Origin: Oryzicola mucosus
GTDB taxonomy: Bacteria > Pseudomonadota > Alphaproteobacteria > Rhizobiales > Rhizobiaceae
DNA: 64,000 bases
Direction of reading: 5' to 3'
Assembly (NCBI RefSeq): GCF_014534685.1
Contig: NZ_JACVVX010000002.1
Location: forward strand, 496,001 to 560,000
How positions within the stretch are numbered: position 1 is the stretch's first letter; every line of letters starts with the position of its first letter. This document shows positions 1 through 8,194 of the stretch, piece by piece. The position numbers and the translations under genes are program-made. The notes beneath the pieces were generated by a model. The model was given only the letters and a program-made list of their open reading frames with translations, did no database searches and was not told where the DNA came from.

Positions 1-203
1 ATCGCCCGCCAGCGAATCATCTCCAGCGGGATGGGCGCCTTGCGGGCGCTGAGTGCGAAGATTTCATTGTTCAGGTTTTTCAGCGACCGCCAGAAGTCGT
101 AGTCGGTCACCCGCGAATCGCCCGCCAATCTGCGCGCCTCCGTCTCGATATCGGTTTTCGAGCTCATGCGCAGCGCGCCGTTTCCCGAAAGAGCGTGGCT
201 CAT
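1..203 (-). CDS. Hypothetical protein, N-terminal part only (runs off the left edge)
   Basis: An open frame enters from the left edge on the minus strand. Its start codon is an ATG at 203, preceded by an AGGTAA-like ribosome site. About 67 residues are visible, beginning MSHALSGNGALRMSSK and continuing with a polar helical-looking segment (DYDFWRSLKNLNNEIFAL). A second ATG twelve codons in is an alternative start. I do not recognise the family and see no catalytic motif or signal peptide. The rest of the gene lies outside the window. Confidence 0.5.
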   Translation of the reverse strand, partial: MSHALSGNGALRMSSKTDIETEARRLAGDSRVTDYDFWRSLKNLNNEIFALSARKAPIPLEMIRWRA

Positions 204-386
204 TTACCTATCCATATACGATACGATACCAAGTGTTTCGCAGGCATTTTAGGATGCCGTTTACGGCTTGTTAAGGATAAGATCGGCTCCTCCAGTGGCA
301 TTTCAAAGATAGCGAGACTTCCCCGCAACAGTGCCATCACTGAGAGATTGTCGGGCGTCCACTCTTCGGCGGGCGCCCCGCCTTCG

Positions 387-875
387 TCAGGATGATCTCC
401 TGGGAATTCCGACCGCGCGACCGATGCGGTCCGGCTTCGGCAGAACGGCATGGGCATTCTGCATGGCTGCGATCTTGCCCAGAATGTCGGCGGGAAAGGG
501 CGACACTTTGGGCCCGCTGGTGTGGACATGCAGCGTCAAGCTTTCCGATGTCGCCGCAAGCCATCCGTCGGCATGACGCAGTTCCTGATAGACATGGAGG
601 CGCTTGGCATCGTGGTCGATGACCTGGTTCCACACGACGACCGGGGCGCCGCGATGCAGTTCCCTGACGTAGCAGACATGGACTTCGGCGGCGTATGTCG
701 TGCCGCCGCGCTTTTCGCGGTAGGTTTCGCCGAGACCGAGCGCTTCGAACAAATAGTCCACGCTGCGGTCGAACAGGACATGGTAGTAGGCCATGTTGAG
801 GTGCCCGTTATAATCGATCCATGCGTCTTCGACCGTCATGGCTGGGGAGATGTAGGGGGCGGGCAGGGCAGTCAT
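387..875 (-). CDS. Thioesterase family protein (hot-dog fold, 4HBT-like)
   Basis: The 162-residue protein has the single hot-dog domain typical of small acyl-CoA thioesterases. The motif WIDYNGHLNMAYY (about residues 19-31, with D21 and H25) matches the Asp-x-x-Gly-His-x-Asn loop of the 4-hydroxybenzoyl-CoA thioesterase family, where the Asp is catalytic. The ATG at 875 is chosen because GGAGAAGAG precedes it. The frame stays open upstream, but that extension does not look like family sequence. The closest match I recall is the thioesterase module linked to carnitine and betainyl-CoA metabolism, but the substrate cannot be fixed here. It is divergent from the FAD oxidase, with a 94-bp gap that may hold both promoters. 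Confidence 0.8.
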   Translation of the reverse strand: MTALPAPYISPAMTVEDAWIDYNGHLNMAYYHVLFDRSVDYLFEALGLGETYREKRGGTTYAAEVHVCYVRELHRGAPVVVWNQVIDHDAKRLHVYQELRHADGWLAATSESLTLHVHTSGPKVSPFPADILGKIAAMQNAHAVLPKPDRIGRAVGIPRRSS

Positions 876-969
876 CTCTTCTCCGGCGGGCTGGACAAAA
901 CGTCGACGGTGCGAGATTACCCTGCGGTAAAAGCTCCGCAAGGCGGAACGGACAGGGAGGCGAGGGATC

Positions 970-2379
970 ATGGCGCTCAAGGACCTCAAGGTCATGCAAC
1001 GCAACGAGGCGGGCATCGCCACCGTGCTGGGGATATTCAAGCAGCGCTTCGGCGAACGCTTCCAGACCGGGCAATCGATCCGCGAACAGCACGGCCACAC
1101 CACCACCTATCTGCCGAATCAACTCCCCGACGGCGTCGCCTTCGTCGAGACGACAGAGGAAGTGCAGGAAATCGTCCGCGCCTGTGCCGAACATCGCGTG
1201 CCGGTCATCGCGTTCGGCACCGGAACGTCGCTCGAGGGCCACGTCAACGCGCCGGCCGGCGGCATTTCGATCGATACCAGTCGCATGGACAAGGTGCTTT
1301 CCGTCAATGCCGAGGACCTCGACTGCACGGTACAGGCAGGCGTCACCCGCGAGGCGCTGAACACGCATCTGCGCGACACCGGGCTGTTTTTTCCCATCGA
1401 TCCCGGCGCCAATGCCAGTCTGGGTGGCATGACGTCGACCCGCGCCTCCGGCACCAATGCGGTGCGCTACGGAACCATGCGCGAGAACGTCCTGTCGCTT
1501 AAGGCTGTGATGGCCGACGGCGAGATCGTCACCACGGCGAGCCGGGCGCGCAAAAGTTCGTCCGGCTATGACCTGACGCGCTTGCTCGTCGGCTCCGAAG
1601 GCACGCTGGGGGTTATCACTGAGATCACCTTGCGGCTGCAGGGCATTCCGCAGGCGATTTCGGGCGGCGTGTGCCCGTTCCCGAGCGTCGAGGCGGCCTG
1701 CAACGCCGTCATCATGACCATCCAGATGGGCATTCCGGTGGCCCGTATCGAACTGGTCAACGCCTTGCAGATGAAGGCGATGAAGATCTATTCGAACCTC
1801 GACTATCCCGAAAGCCCCTGCCTGTTCGTCGAGTTTCACGGCAGCGAGGCTGGCGTGGCCGAGCAGGCCGAAAGCTTTGGCGAGATCGCCAGCGAGTTCG
1901 GCGGCGGGCCGTTCCTCTGGACCACGGTTGCTGAAGAACGGGCCAAACTGTGGAAGGCGCGGCATGAGGCTTATTGGGCTTCGCAGAGCCTGCGGCCGGG
2001 CGCGCGCGCGCTTTCTACAGACGCCTGCGTGCCAATCTCGCGGCTTGCCGAATGCATCGGCGAGACAGAGGCTGACATTGCCCAGGCGGGTCTGGTCGCG
2101 CCCATCGTCGGCCATGTCGGCGACGGCAATTTCCATGTTCTGGTGCTGATGGATCCGAACGATCCTACTGAGATCGCCAAGGCCGAGGCTTTCGTGACAC
2201 GGCTTGCGGAGCGCGCGATTGCAATGGACGGTACCTGCACCGGCGAGCACGGCATCGGGCAAGGCAAGGTTGCATTCATGGAGCGCGAGCATGGCCACGG
2301 CGTGGCTTTGATGCGCACCATCAAGCAGGCGCTCGACCCGCTCGACATCATGAACCCGGGCAAAATGCTGCCCCTGTGA
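970..2379 (+). CDS. FAD-binding oxidase, D-lactate dehydrogenase (cytochrome)/GlcD type
   Basis: The 469-residue protein has the two-domain layout of the VAO/GlcD flavoprotein family: an N-terminal FAD_binding_4 domain and a C-terminal FAD-oxidase_C domain. Visible motifs are GTGTSLEGHVNAP (about residue 80) and GGMTSTRASGTNAVRYGT (about 155) for FAD pyrophosphate binding, then GHVGDGNFH (about 380) and GEHGIGQGK (about 425) in the substrate domain. It ends with the family tail DIMNPGKML. Enzymes of this type oxidise D-2-hydroxy acids such as D-lactate or glycolate and pass electrons to cytochrome or quinone. The exact substrate is not decidable. The start is supported by GGGAGG about 10 bases upstream. 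No glcE or glcF partner is adjacent, which favours the single-subunit D-lactate type. Confidence 0.88.
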   Translation: MALKDLKVMQRNEAGIATVLGIFKQRFGERFQTGQSIREQHGHTTTYLPNQLPDGVAFVETTEEVQEIVRACAEHRVPVIAFGTGTSLEGHVNAPAGGISIDTSRMDKVLSVNAEDLDCTVQAGVTREALNTHLRDTGLFFPIDPGANASLGGMTSTRASGTNAVRYGTMRENVLSLKAVMADGEIVTTASRARKSSSGYDLTRLLVGSEGTLGVITEITLRLQGIPQAISGGVCPFPSVEAACNAVIMTIQMGIPVARIELVNALQMKAMKIYSNLDYPESPCLFVEFHGSEAGVAEQAESFGEIASEFGGGPFLWTTVAEERAKLWKARHEAYWASQSLRPGARALSTDACVPISRLAECIGETEADIAQAGLVAPIVGHVGDGNFHVLVLMDPNDPTEIAKAEAFVTRLAERAIAMDGTCTGEHGIGQGKVAFMEREHGHGVALMRTIKQALDPLDIMNPGKMLPL

Positions 2380-2478
2380 CCGGCCGAGGGTAGCGACAGG
2401 TTCAATTGCCACTTTATCGACACGCATCTTGCTCTAAAGTGCGGGTGTGCCCCGACTCTCCGGTTTGTCAACGAGGCC

Positions 2479-5400
2479 ATGCTCGCACGTCTTTTCGTTT
2501 TTTTCGGTGGTCTTTTCGTCCTGGCGCTGCTCGCGGCGCTGGTCGGGCCGCTTTTCATCAACTGGACGAACTACAAAGCCGACTTCGAAGCGGAGGCGAG
2601 CACTATTTTGGGCCGCCCCGTCACGGTCGAAGGCATCTCGTCCGCGCGGTTGTTGCCGTTTCCGTCGGTGACCTTTTCGAACGTTTCTGTCGCGGGCATT
2701 GGCGATGGCAAGCCCGCGATGACGGTCGAAACGTTTTCGATGGATGCCGAATTGGCACCGTTCATGCGCGGCGAGTTCCTCATTTTCGACATGCGGCTGG
2801 AGCGGCCGACGGCGACAATCCGAGTCGACAAGGACGGCGTCATCGACTGGTCGATCCGGCCCTCGACGCGCTTCGATCCAAAGCAGGTTGCAATCGAGAA
2901 GCTGACGATCACCGACGGCACGCTGGTGGTCGAGCGCGGCGCCAGCGGCGCGAGCCATACGCTCTCCGGCATCAACGCCGACGTTTCGGCCAAGTCCATT
3001 GCCGGGCCGTGGCGGCTCGACGGCGTGTTTGGACTGGACGGGCGCGGCATGACGTTGTCGGCTTCGACCGGAACCGTCGGCGATGACGGTCAGATGCGTG
3101 TCCGGTTGCGGACCCAGGCCTATGGCTCGCCTTTTACAATCGAGACCGATGGCAACGCCGGCCTGACCGAAGGTGCGGGGCGTTATGCCGGCACGTTCAG
3201 AGTTCTGACCGCGGTCGACGCTGAAAAAGCATCGGCTGCAGCGTCCAAGTCAAAGAGCGACGACCCCGGCATGCGCCTGAGCGGCGATTTCGCGCTTCGC
3301 CATGACGATCTGGCGATCAGCGCTTTTCGTTTCGAGACCGGACCGCTCGACAATCCCTATACCGCCGATGGCAGCGCAGACATCAAGCTTGGCGCCGAGC
3401 CGAGCTTCGCCGTGACCGCAAAGGGCGCGCAGGTGCGCTTCGACGAGGCGGTGGGCGGCGACCGCGGCAGTGCTCTGACGATACCCCAGCGGCTCGATGC
3501 GCTGGAAAGGACGCTTGTCGGCCTGCCGCAGCCCTCCATTCCCGGCACGGTCGAGGTCAGCCTTCCGGCTGTTGTGGCTGGGGACACGACGGTGCGTGAC
3601 GTGCGGCTGTCCGCCGAGCCGACCGATGGCGGCTGGCTCATCAAATCCGCCGCAGCAACCTTGCCTGGCCGGACCACTCTCGAGGCGGACGGCTATCTGT
3701 CCACAGGTGCCGGCATCGGCTTCAAAGGCAATCTGCTTCTGGCTGTGGCGCAGCCCTCGGGCTTTGCCGCCTGGGTATCGAGCGATATCAACGAGGCGAT
3801 CCGCCGGCTGCCGGCTGCCGGCTTCAGCGCCAATGTCGACATGACCCGCGCCAAACAGAGCTTCAAGAATGCCGAACTGATCCTTGGCGATGCCAAGTTC
3901 ACCGGCGAGTTGGAAAGTGCCGAAGGCGGTGACGCTCGGCCGTCGATGAGCCTTCAACTCAGGGGCAATGCGCTCGACCTCGACGGTCTGCGCGCGTTCA
4001 GTTCGTTGTTCGTAACCGAAGACGGCCTCAACCGCTTCGGCGAACGCGATCTCGATTTCGACATCGTCGCAGGTCCGGTCACGGTTGGCGGCATGACAGC
4101 CGACACGCTCGATACCGCGCTCCGGCTGCGCGAGGGTGTGGTGGAGATCGACCGGCTGTCGATCGGCGGGCTGGGTGCATCGCTCAGCGCCACAGGTCGC
4201 GTCAGCGATTTTGCCAGCGCCCCGACCGGCAACATCGACGCTTCGCTGGTGGCTGTCGATCTCGCGCCGCTGATCAAGCTGGGTGCGGCGCAGTTTCCCG
4301 ACAACCGCCCTTTGCAGGAACTTGCATCCCGTGCCGAGGCGCATGGCGACTTGTTCACCGATGCCCATCTCGACGTGGTGGCCAGTGTGGCTGGCAATGA
4401 TGACGGCAGCACTGGCCTTGCCCTGAGCGGCCAGGGTGAAGCAGGCGGCTCGAAATTCTCCGTCACCCTGTCGGGCGAAGGCGACCGCGCCGCGCCGCGG
4501 GATGCGCCTTTGACCTTCAGCCTTACCGCAAGCAATGACGATGCGACGCAGCTTCTGGCGCTGGTCGGGCTGCAGACCTTGCCGCTTGGCATGACCGGGC
4601 GCGGCGCCGTCGATCTCAATGCCAAGGGAACGCTGACCGAAGGTTTGTCGACCACCGCCGCGTTCCGGGGCGACGGCATTACCGCCGATTTTGACGGCAG
4701 CGCAGGCTTCGGCGAGCAGGGACCGACCATACGCGGCAAAGTTACGCTCGAGGCTGAGGACATCGAGCCTTGGCTGATGACCACCGGGCTCGGCCTGCCG
4801 GGCATGGGTGTCGGCACCGCGCTCAACCTGACGACCGAGGCCGACTATGGCAACGGCCTCTTGGTGCTCAACGAGTTGAATGGCGCGGTCAACGAAGCCT
4901 CCGTGGCTGGCGACGTGAACCTAACGGCCGCCGATGGATTGCCGAAGCTGAGCGGGGCGCTGCAACTCGATGAACTGGATATGGCCCCGTTCGCGGCAAT
5001 GCTCTTGGGCGACCAGATACGCGGGACTGATCAGGCCGCCAGGGAAACGCCTTTCTCGCAAAAATCGGTGGCGCCATTCGCCGCCGATCTCGATATCTCT
5101 GCTGGAACGCTTTCACTAGGAACGGCGGCAACTGCCTATGATGCACGGCTTTCGCTGGTGGTCTCGCCGCAGGCGTTGCGGGTGTCGGATGTCACTGCGA
5201 CTCTTTTCGACGGCAAGTTGACCGGGCTCGCCGAGATCAAGAACGAGGGCGGAACGGGACTTTTGGCAACCCAGTTCAGCCTTGACGGCGTCGATCTGCA
5301 GAGTGCGTTGGCCGATTCCGGCCTCAACGGCACTGGCAAGCTCACGGCGTCGCTGACTGCGAGCGGTAAGACGCTGGATGGGTTGTTTGCCAGCCTGTCG

Positions 5401-6285
5401 GGCTCGGGTACTGCTGCTCTGGGCGATATCGTCATTGACCGGCTCAATCCGGACGCGTTCAAAGGGTTCATCGCCAGCGCCGATGCGGTCGGCCGCGACA
5501 TTGACGGGGCGCGGGTGGCCGAGTTCGCACCCTCCATCGCCACCGATGGGCGGTTTGCCGCCAAGCCGGTGGATGTGGCCTTCACGGTCGCCGGCGGGGT
5601 GCTGCGAATCCCGCCTGTGACATTGGAAAACGCATCCGCTGCGCTGTCGGCGGATCTGCGTGCCGATCTCGCACAGGGTACCATAGCGTCGAGCGGCACC
5701 ATCTCCTACCAGCCCGGCGACGAAGCGATTCCAGGCTCCGAACCATCCCTGCGATTCACCCTGGAAGGCTCTCTGGTGGATACCGAGCGGCTGTTCGACA
5801 CCGAACCTTTGGCGCAGTTCCTGACCCAGCGGGCACTGGAAAAAGAGCAGGCTCGGGTCGAGGCGATGCAGGCCGAGCTGCTGGAAAAGCAGCGGCTCAG
5901 GCGCGAAGTGCGTTATTTCACCGAGCTCGATGCGCAGCGCAAACGTGCGGCCGAAGAGGCCGCCCGCCGTGAGGAGGAAGCGCGCATCCGCGCCGAGGAA
6001 GAGGCGCGGGCGAAAGCGGAGGCGGAAGCCAAGGCAAAAGCCGACGCGGAGGCAAAGGCGCTCGAGGAACGGCGCATCGCCGAGGAAGCTCGTCTTGCAG
6101 CCGAAGCCAAGGCGGAGGAGACCCGCCGCGCCGCGGAAGCTAAGGCTGAGGAACAGCGTCGCGCCGCCGAAGCAAAGGCCGCTGCCGAAAAGGACGAGCA
6201 GGAGCAGATAGACCGCGCCCCGCAACCCACGCCTTCACCGCAACAGCCACCGGTCGCGCCGCTCAAGCTGGACGGATTGTTTTAA
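2479..6285 (+). CDS. AsmA-like family outer-membrane biogenesis protein
   Basis: A 1268-residue protein with one N-terminal membrane anchor (about residues 2-25), followed by NWTNYKADFEAEASTILGRPV, the usual opening of AsmA proteins. A very long beta-rich periplasmic region follows. The final 150 residues change character: from about residue 1120 the sequence is a charged Ala/Glu/Lys/Arg helix with EAKAE-type repeats, then a Pro/Gln-rich stretch and the end PLKLDGLF. AsmA-like proteins are thought to help phospholipid or lipid transport between inner and outer membranes. The role here is inferred from the family. GAGG lies just before the ATG. The gene stands alone between the FAD oxidase and the convergent sspB operon. 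The TolA-like tail could span periplasm or bind a partner. Confidence 0.87.
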   Translation: MLARLFVFFGGLFVLALLAALVGPLFINWTNYKADFEAEASTILGRPVTVEGISSARLLPFPSVTFSNVSVAGIGDGKPAMTVETFSMDAELAPFMRGEFLIFDMRLERPTATIRVDKDGVIDWSIRPSTRFDPKQVAIEKLTITDGTLVVERGASGASHTLSGINADVSAKSIAGPWRLDGVFGLDGRGMTLSASTGTVGDDGQMRVRLRTQAYGSPFTIETDGNAGLTEGAGRYAGTFRVLTAVDAEKASAAASKSKSDDPGMRLSGDFALRHDDLAISAFRFETGPLDNPYTADGSADIKLGAEPSFAVTAKGAQVRFDEAVGGDRGSALTIPQRLDALERTLVGLPQPSIPGTVEVSLPAVVAGDTTVRDVRLSAEPTDGGWLIKSAAATLPGRTTLEADGYLSTGAGIGFKGNLLLAVAQPSGFAAWVSSDINEAIRRLPAAGFSANVDMTRAKQSFKNAELILGDAKFTGELESAEGGDARPSMSLQLRGNALDLDGLRAFSSLFVTEDGLNRFGERDLDFDIVAGPVTVGGMTADTLDTALRLREGVVEIDRLSIGGLGASLSATGRVSDFASAPTGNIDASLVAVDLAPLIKLGAAQFPDNRPLQELASRAEAHGDLFTDAHLDVVASVAGNDDGSTGLALSGQGEAGGSKFSVTLSGEGDRAAPRDAPLTFSLTASNDDATQLLALVGLQTLPLGMTGRGAVDLNAKGTLTEGLSTTAAFRGDGITADFDGSAGFGEQGPTIRGKVTLEAEDIEPWLMTTGLGLPGMGVGTALNLTTEADYGNGLLVLNELNGAVNEASVAGDVNLTAADGLPKLSGALQLDELDMAPFAAMLLGDQIRGTDQAARETPFSQKSVAPFAADLDISAGTLSLGTAATAYDARLSLVVSPQALRVSDVTATLFDGKLTGLAEIKNEGGTGLLATQFSLDGVDLQSALADSGLNGTGKLTASLTASGKTLDGLFASLSGSGTAALGDIVIDRLNPDAFKGFIASADAVGRDIDGARVAEFAPSIATDGRFAAKPVDVAFTVAGGVLRIPPVTLENASAALSADLRADLAQGTIASSGTISYQPGDEAIPGSEPSLRFTLEGSLVDTERLFDTEPLAQFLTQRALEKEQARVEAMQAELLEKQRLRREVRYFTELDAQRKRAAEEAARREEEARIRAEEEARAKAEAEAKAKADAEAKALEERRIAEEARLAAEAKAEETRRAAEAKAEEQRRAAEAKAAAEKDEQEQIDRAPQPTPSPQQPPVAPLKLDGLF

Positions 6286-6294
6286 GTCGGAATC

Positions 6295-6525
6295 TTATTC
6301 GCTTTCAGGTCGCTTCCCTCTCACCCAATCCAGCACGAAGACGCGCAGGGCCGACGATAGGTTGGATTGGCGCGGACGGGTGGCGTCGACTTCCGCCACA
6401 AGGGCGGCAAGCGGCATCTCGCGCACCGTGGCGATGCGCAGAAGTTCATCGAAAAAGGGTTGTTCGAGCGAATAGCTGGTGCGGTGGCCGCGGATCGAGA
6501 TCGAGCGCTTCTGAACGCCGGTCAT
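6295..6525 (-). CDS. Ribbon-helix-helix domain protein (RHH_4-like)
   Basis: A 76-residue basic protein beginning MTGVQKRSISIRGHRTSYSLE. It has the short beta strand plus two helices expected for a ribbon-helix-helix fold (SISIRGHRTSYSLEQPFFDELLRIA). Such proteins usually bind DNA as dimers, and this one matches the small RHH proteins that follow sspB in many Rhizobiales. Its ATG overlaps the TGA of the preceding DUF4169 gene (ATGA), so translation is probably coupled. It is the last gene of the sspB operon. No target is known. The end is 9 bases from the convergent AsmA gene. Confidence 0.75.
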   Translation of the reverse strand: MTGVQKRSISIRGHRTSYSLEQPFFDELLRIATVREMPLAALVAEVDATRPRQSNLSSALRVFVLDWVRGKRPESE

Positions 6526-6722
6526 GTGTCGGTGTCGCCGGAATCGGATCTTTCGCGGCGATGCGCGTCGATAAAGCGGGTGGCGTTGTCCGCCTCAAGC
6601 CGGTCGCGCTGTTTGTCGGCTTTGGTGCGACCATGCAGCAGACGGTTCTGCTCGGCTGCCGCATCGTGTTCGGCGCGCGCCTTGCGCTTTTTGAACTGCC
6701 TGAGATTGACGACATCCGCCAT
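6522..6722 (-). CDS. DUF4169 family protein
   Basis: A 66-residue, highly charged protein with the family opening MADVVNLRQFKKRKAR and a Lys/Arg/Glu-rich helix through the middle. It matches DUF4169, a short alphaproteobacterial family of unknown function. The ATG at 6722 is chosen because it gives the conserved MAxVVNLRQF start. A GTG at 6740, overlapping the sspB stop, would add six residues. The gene sits between sspB and the RHH gene, and this three-gene order recurs in Rhizobiales, suggesting a shared role near ClpXP proteolysis (inference). Confidence 0.75.
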   Translation of the reverse strand: MADVVNLRQFKKRKARAEHDAAAEQNRLLHGRTKADKQRDRLEADNATRFIDAHRRERSDSGDTDT

Positions 6723-6736
6723 GGCAGGCCGCTGCC

Positions 6737-7273
6737 TCACTTCTTCCGGAAGGCGTCCAGCGACACGACGTCTGCACCCTTGCCGGACTCGGCCGTGGGC
6801 GCTTCGCCCTTCTGGTCGTCATCTTTTTTGGCTGCCGCCGGCTTGCGCTCTGCAGGCGCGGGAACCGCCTTGATCGGCTCGGGCGCCATCGCAATGGGCT
6901 GCTCCGCCATAGGTTCGGACTTGACGTCGAATTCGAGTTCAAAATTGACGGAGGGATCGTAGAAGCCACGCACCGCCGAATAGGGGATTTCGAGCTTCTC
7001 GGGCACATCGGAGAAGGACAGGCCGATTTCGAAGCCGGTCTCGGTCACCTTGAGGTCCCAATATTGGAACTGGATGACGATGGTCATCTGTTCGGGATAG
7101 CGCTCGCGCAGGCGGCTGGAAATACGCACACCGGGCGCGCCGGTCATGAAGGTAATGAAAAAATGATGGTTGCCGGGCAGGCCGGTCCGCGCGACCTCGG
7201 CCAGGACCTTACGCATCACTCCGCGCAACGCCTCCTGGGCAAGAATGTCATATCGGATCTGGTCTTCGGCCAT
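6737..7273 (-). CDS. sspB: SspB family ClpXP adaptor
   Basis: The 178-residue protein carries the SspB fold region in its first 120 residues (IRYDILAQEALRGVMRKVL, then NHHFFITFMTGAPGVRIS and the FQYWDL segment), followed by an acidic, Pro/Ala-rich tail. SspB binds substrates, including ssrA-tagged polypeptides from stalled ribosomes, and delivers them to the ClpXP protease. The C-terminal tail (ending SLDAFRKK) is where the ClpX-binding motif usually lies. In this window the tmRNA gene that makes the tag lies only about 4 kb away. This is the first gene of a three-gene minus-strand operon. Confidence 0.9.
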   Translation of the reverse strand: MAEDQIRYDILAQEALRGVMRKVLAEVARTGLPGNHHFFITFMTGAPGVRISSRLRERYPEQMTIVIQFQYWDLKVTETGFEIGLSFSDVPEKLEIPYSAVRGFYDPSVNFELEFDVKSEPMAEQPIAMAPEPIKAVPAPAERKPAAAKKDDDQKGEAPTAESGKGADVVSLDAFRKK

Positions 7274-7352
7274 GGGTCGGTAAGCACTTCCGGTGAATCG
7301 TCGGCTTAGCTGTAATCAAGCTTTGGCCCGGCGTAAACCAGATATAGCGTCG

Positions 7353-8021
7353 TCATGCCGAGAGGCCAGAGCGGGGCTGCTGGCCGAAGGCACGCAGGAA
7401 GGTCTTCACCGCATTGTCTGCGGATATCCGCAATTGCTCCTCGCCCGGATTGTCGCCGAGCATGGTGGAGACGTGCAGATCGGCATTGATCAGCGCGAAG
7501 AACTGGCGCGCGGCGACATCCGGGTCGTCCAGTTCGAGAAAACCTGTCAAAGCGAGCCGGGCAAAGCGCGCCGCCAGCGCCGAAGAGACGCGGCCCGGAC
7601 CTTCTTCGCGCCAATGCCGGAACAGGGCCGGGTAGCGCGAGCCTTCCATCAAGATCATCTTGCGCAGGAATTTGCTGTCGCGGTTACAGATGCAGTTCCG
7701 GGTCAAGCGCAGAGCGAACTCGACAAGTTCGGCATGCAGATTTTGAGGACGGTCGGGGAAACTGTCGAGCGTTTCGAAAAAACGCGCATTGGCGCGGTCG
7801 GTGATCTCGCGCACGACGGCGATGAAAAGGGTCTCCTTATCGCCGTGATGATTGTAGACGGTCTGGCGCGAGACGCCGGCTTCGGCCGCTATGACGTCGA
7901 TATTGGCGCCTGCGAAACCCTCGCTGCAAAACACTCTGGCCGCGGCCTCGACGATGGACACCCGCTTGGCGGTCTGGGAGCGACTCTGCAAAACGGTGTC
8001 AGTGGCTGTGTCAGCTGTCAT
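7353..8021 (-). CDS. TetR/AcrR family transcriptional regulator
   Basis: The 222-residue protein has a classic N-terminal TetR helix-turn-helix (about residues 20-66: RVSIVEAAARVFCSEGF, then VIAAEAGVSRQTVYNHHGDK), followed by a helical ligand-binding domain resembling the TetR_C AefR-like type. The ATG at 8021 is chosen because the HTH begins at the usual distance from it; an upstream ATG at 8096 would place the start across the candidate operator. It is divergent from the MFS exporter gene and most likely represses it and itself. A matching palindrome lies in the intergenic region (8050-8069). Confidence 0.87.
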   Translation of the reverse strand: MTADTATDTVLQSRSQTAKRVSIVEAAARVFCSEGFAGANIDVIAAEAGVSRQTVYNHHGDKETLFIAVVREITDRANARFFETLDSFPDRPQNLHAELVEFALRLTRNCICNRDSKFLRKMILMEGSRYPALFRHWREEGPGRVSSALAARFARLALTGFLELDDPDVAARQFFALINADLHVSTMLGDNPGEEQLRISADNAVKTFLRAFGQQPRSGLSA

Positions 8022-8042
8022 GGGTTTATTATATAGTCGTGA

Positions 8043-8071
8043 TTGACGTTTTGGACAAGACTGTCTAAATT
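8043..8071 (+). promoter_or_regulatory. Promoter of the MFS exporter with candidate TetR operator in the spacer
   Basis: TTGACG (8043-8048) and TAAATT (8066-8071) are 17 bases apart and point toward the MFS gene, forming a plausible sigma-70 promoter. The spacer and the first bases of the -10 element hold the imperfect palindrome TTTGGACA-agac-TGTCTAAA (8050-8069), seven of eight positions matching. That is the size and symmetry expected of a TetR-family operator. Binding there would occlude RNA polymerase. The site lies 29 bases upstream of the tetR start, so it could also serve autoregulation. Inferred from sequence only. Confidence 0.6.
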
Positions 8072-8194
8072 CTTGGCCAAGGATGATGGGTCGCACATAA
8101 TGCGCTGCGTCATTCGTATTTCCAGATCAGGCACCGACAGATCGTGCGGACTTCCAGCGCGGTCGGCCTTTTAGTCTGAACAAAGGTTCGACCC

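Noticed and set aside
808-2427. Long minus-strand frame opposite the FAD oxidase
   Set aside because: It mirrors the third-position GC bias of the real gene and has no family motif or ribosome site.
5116-6225. Long minus-strand frames opposite the AsmA gene
   Set aside because: Low-complexity Arg/Phe/Ser translations that mirror the helical tail; AsmA is well supported on the other strand.
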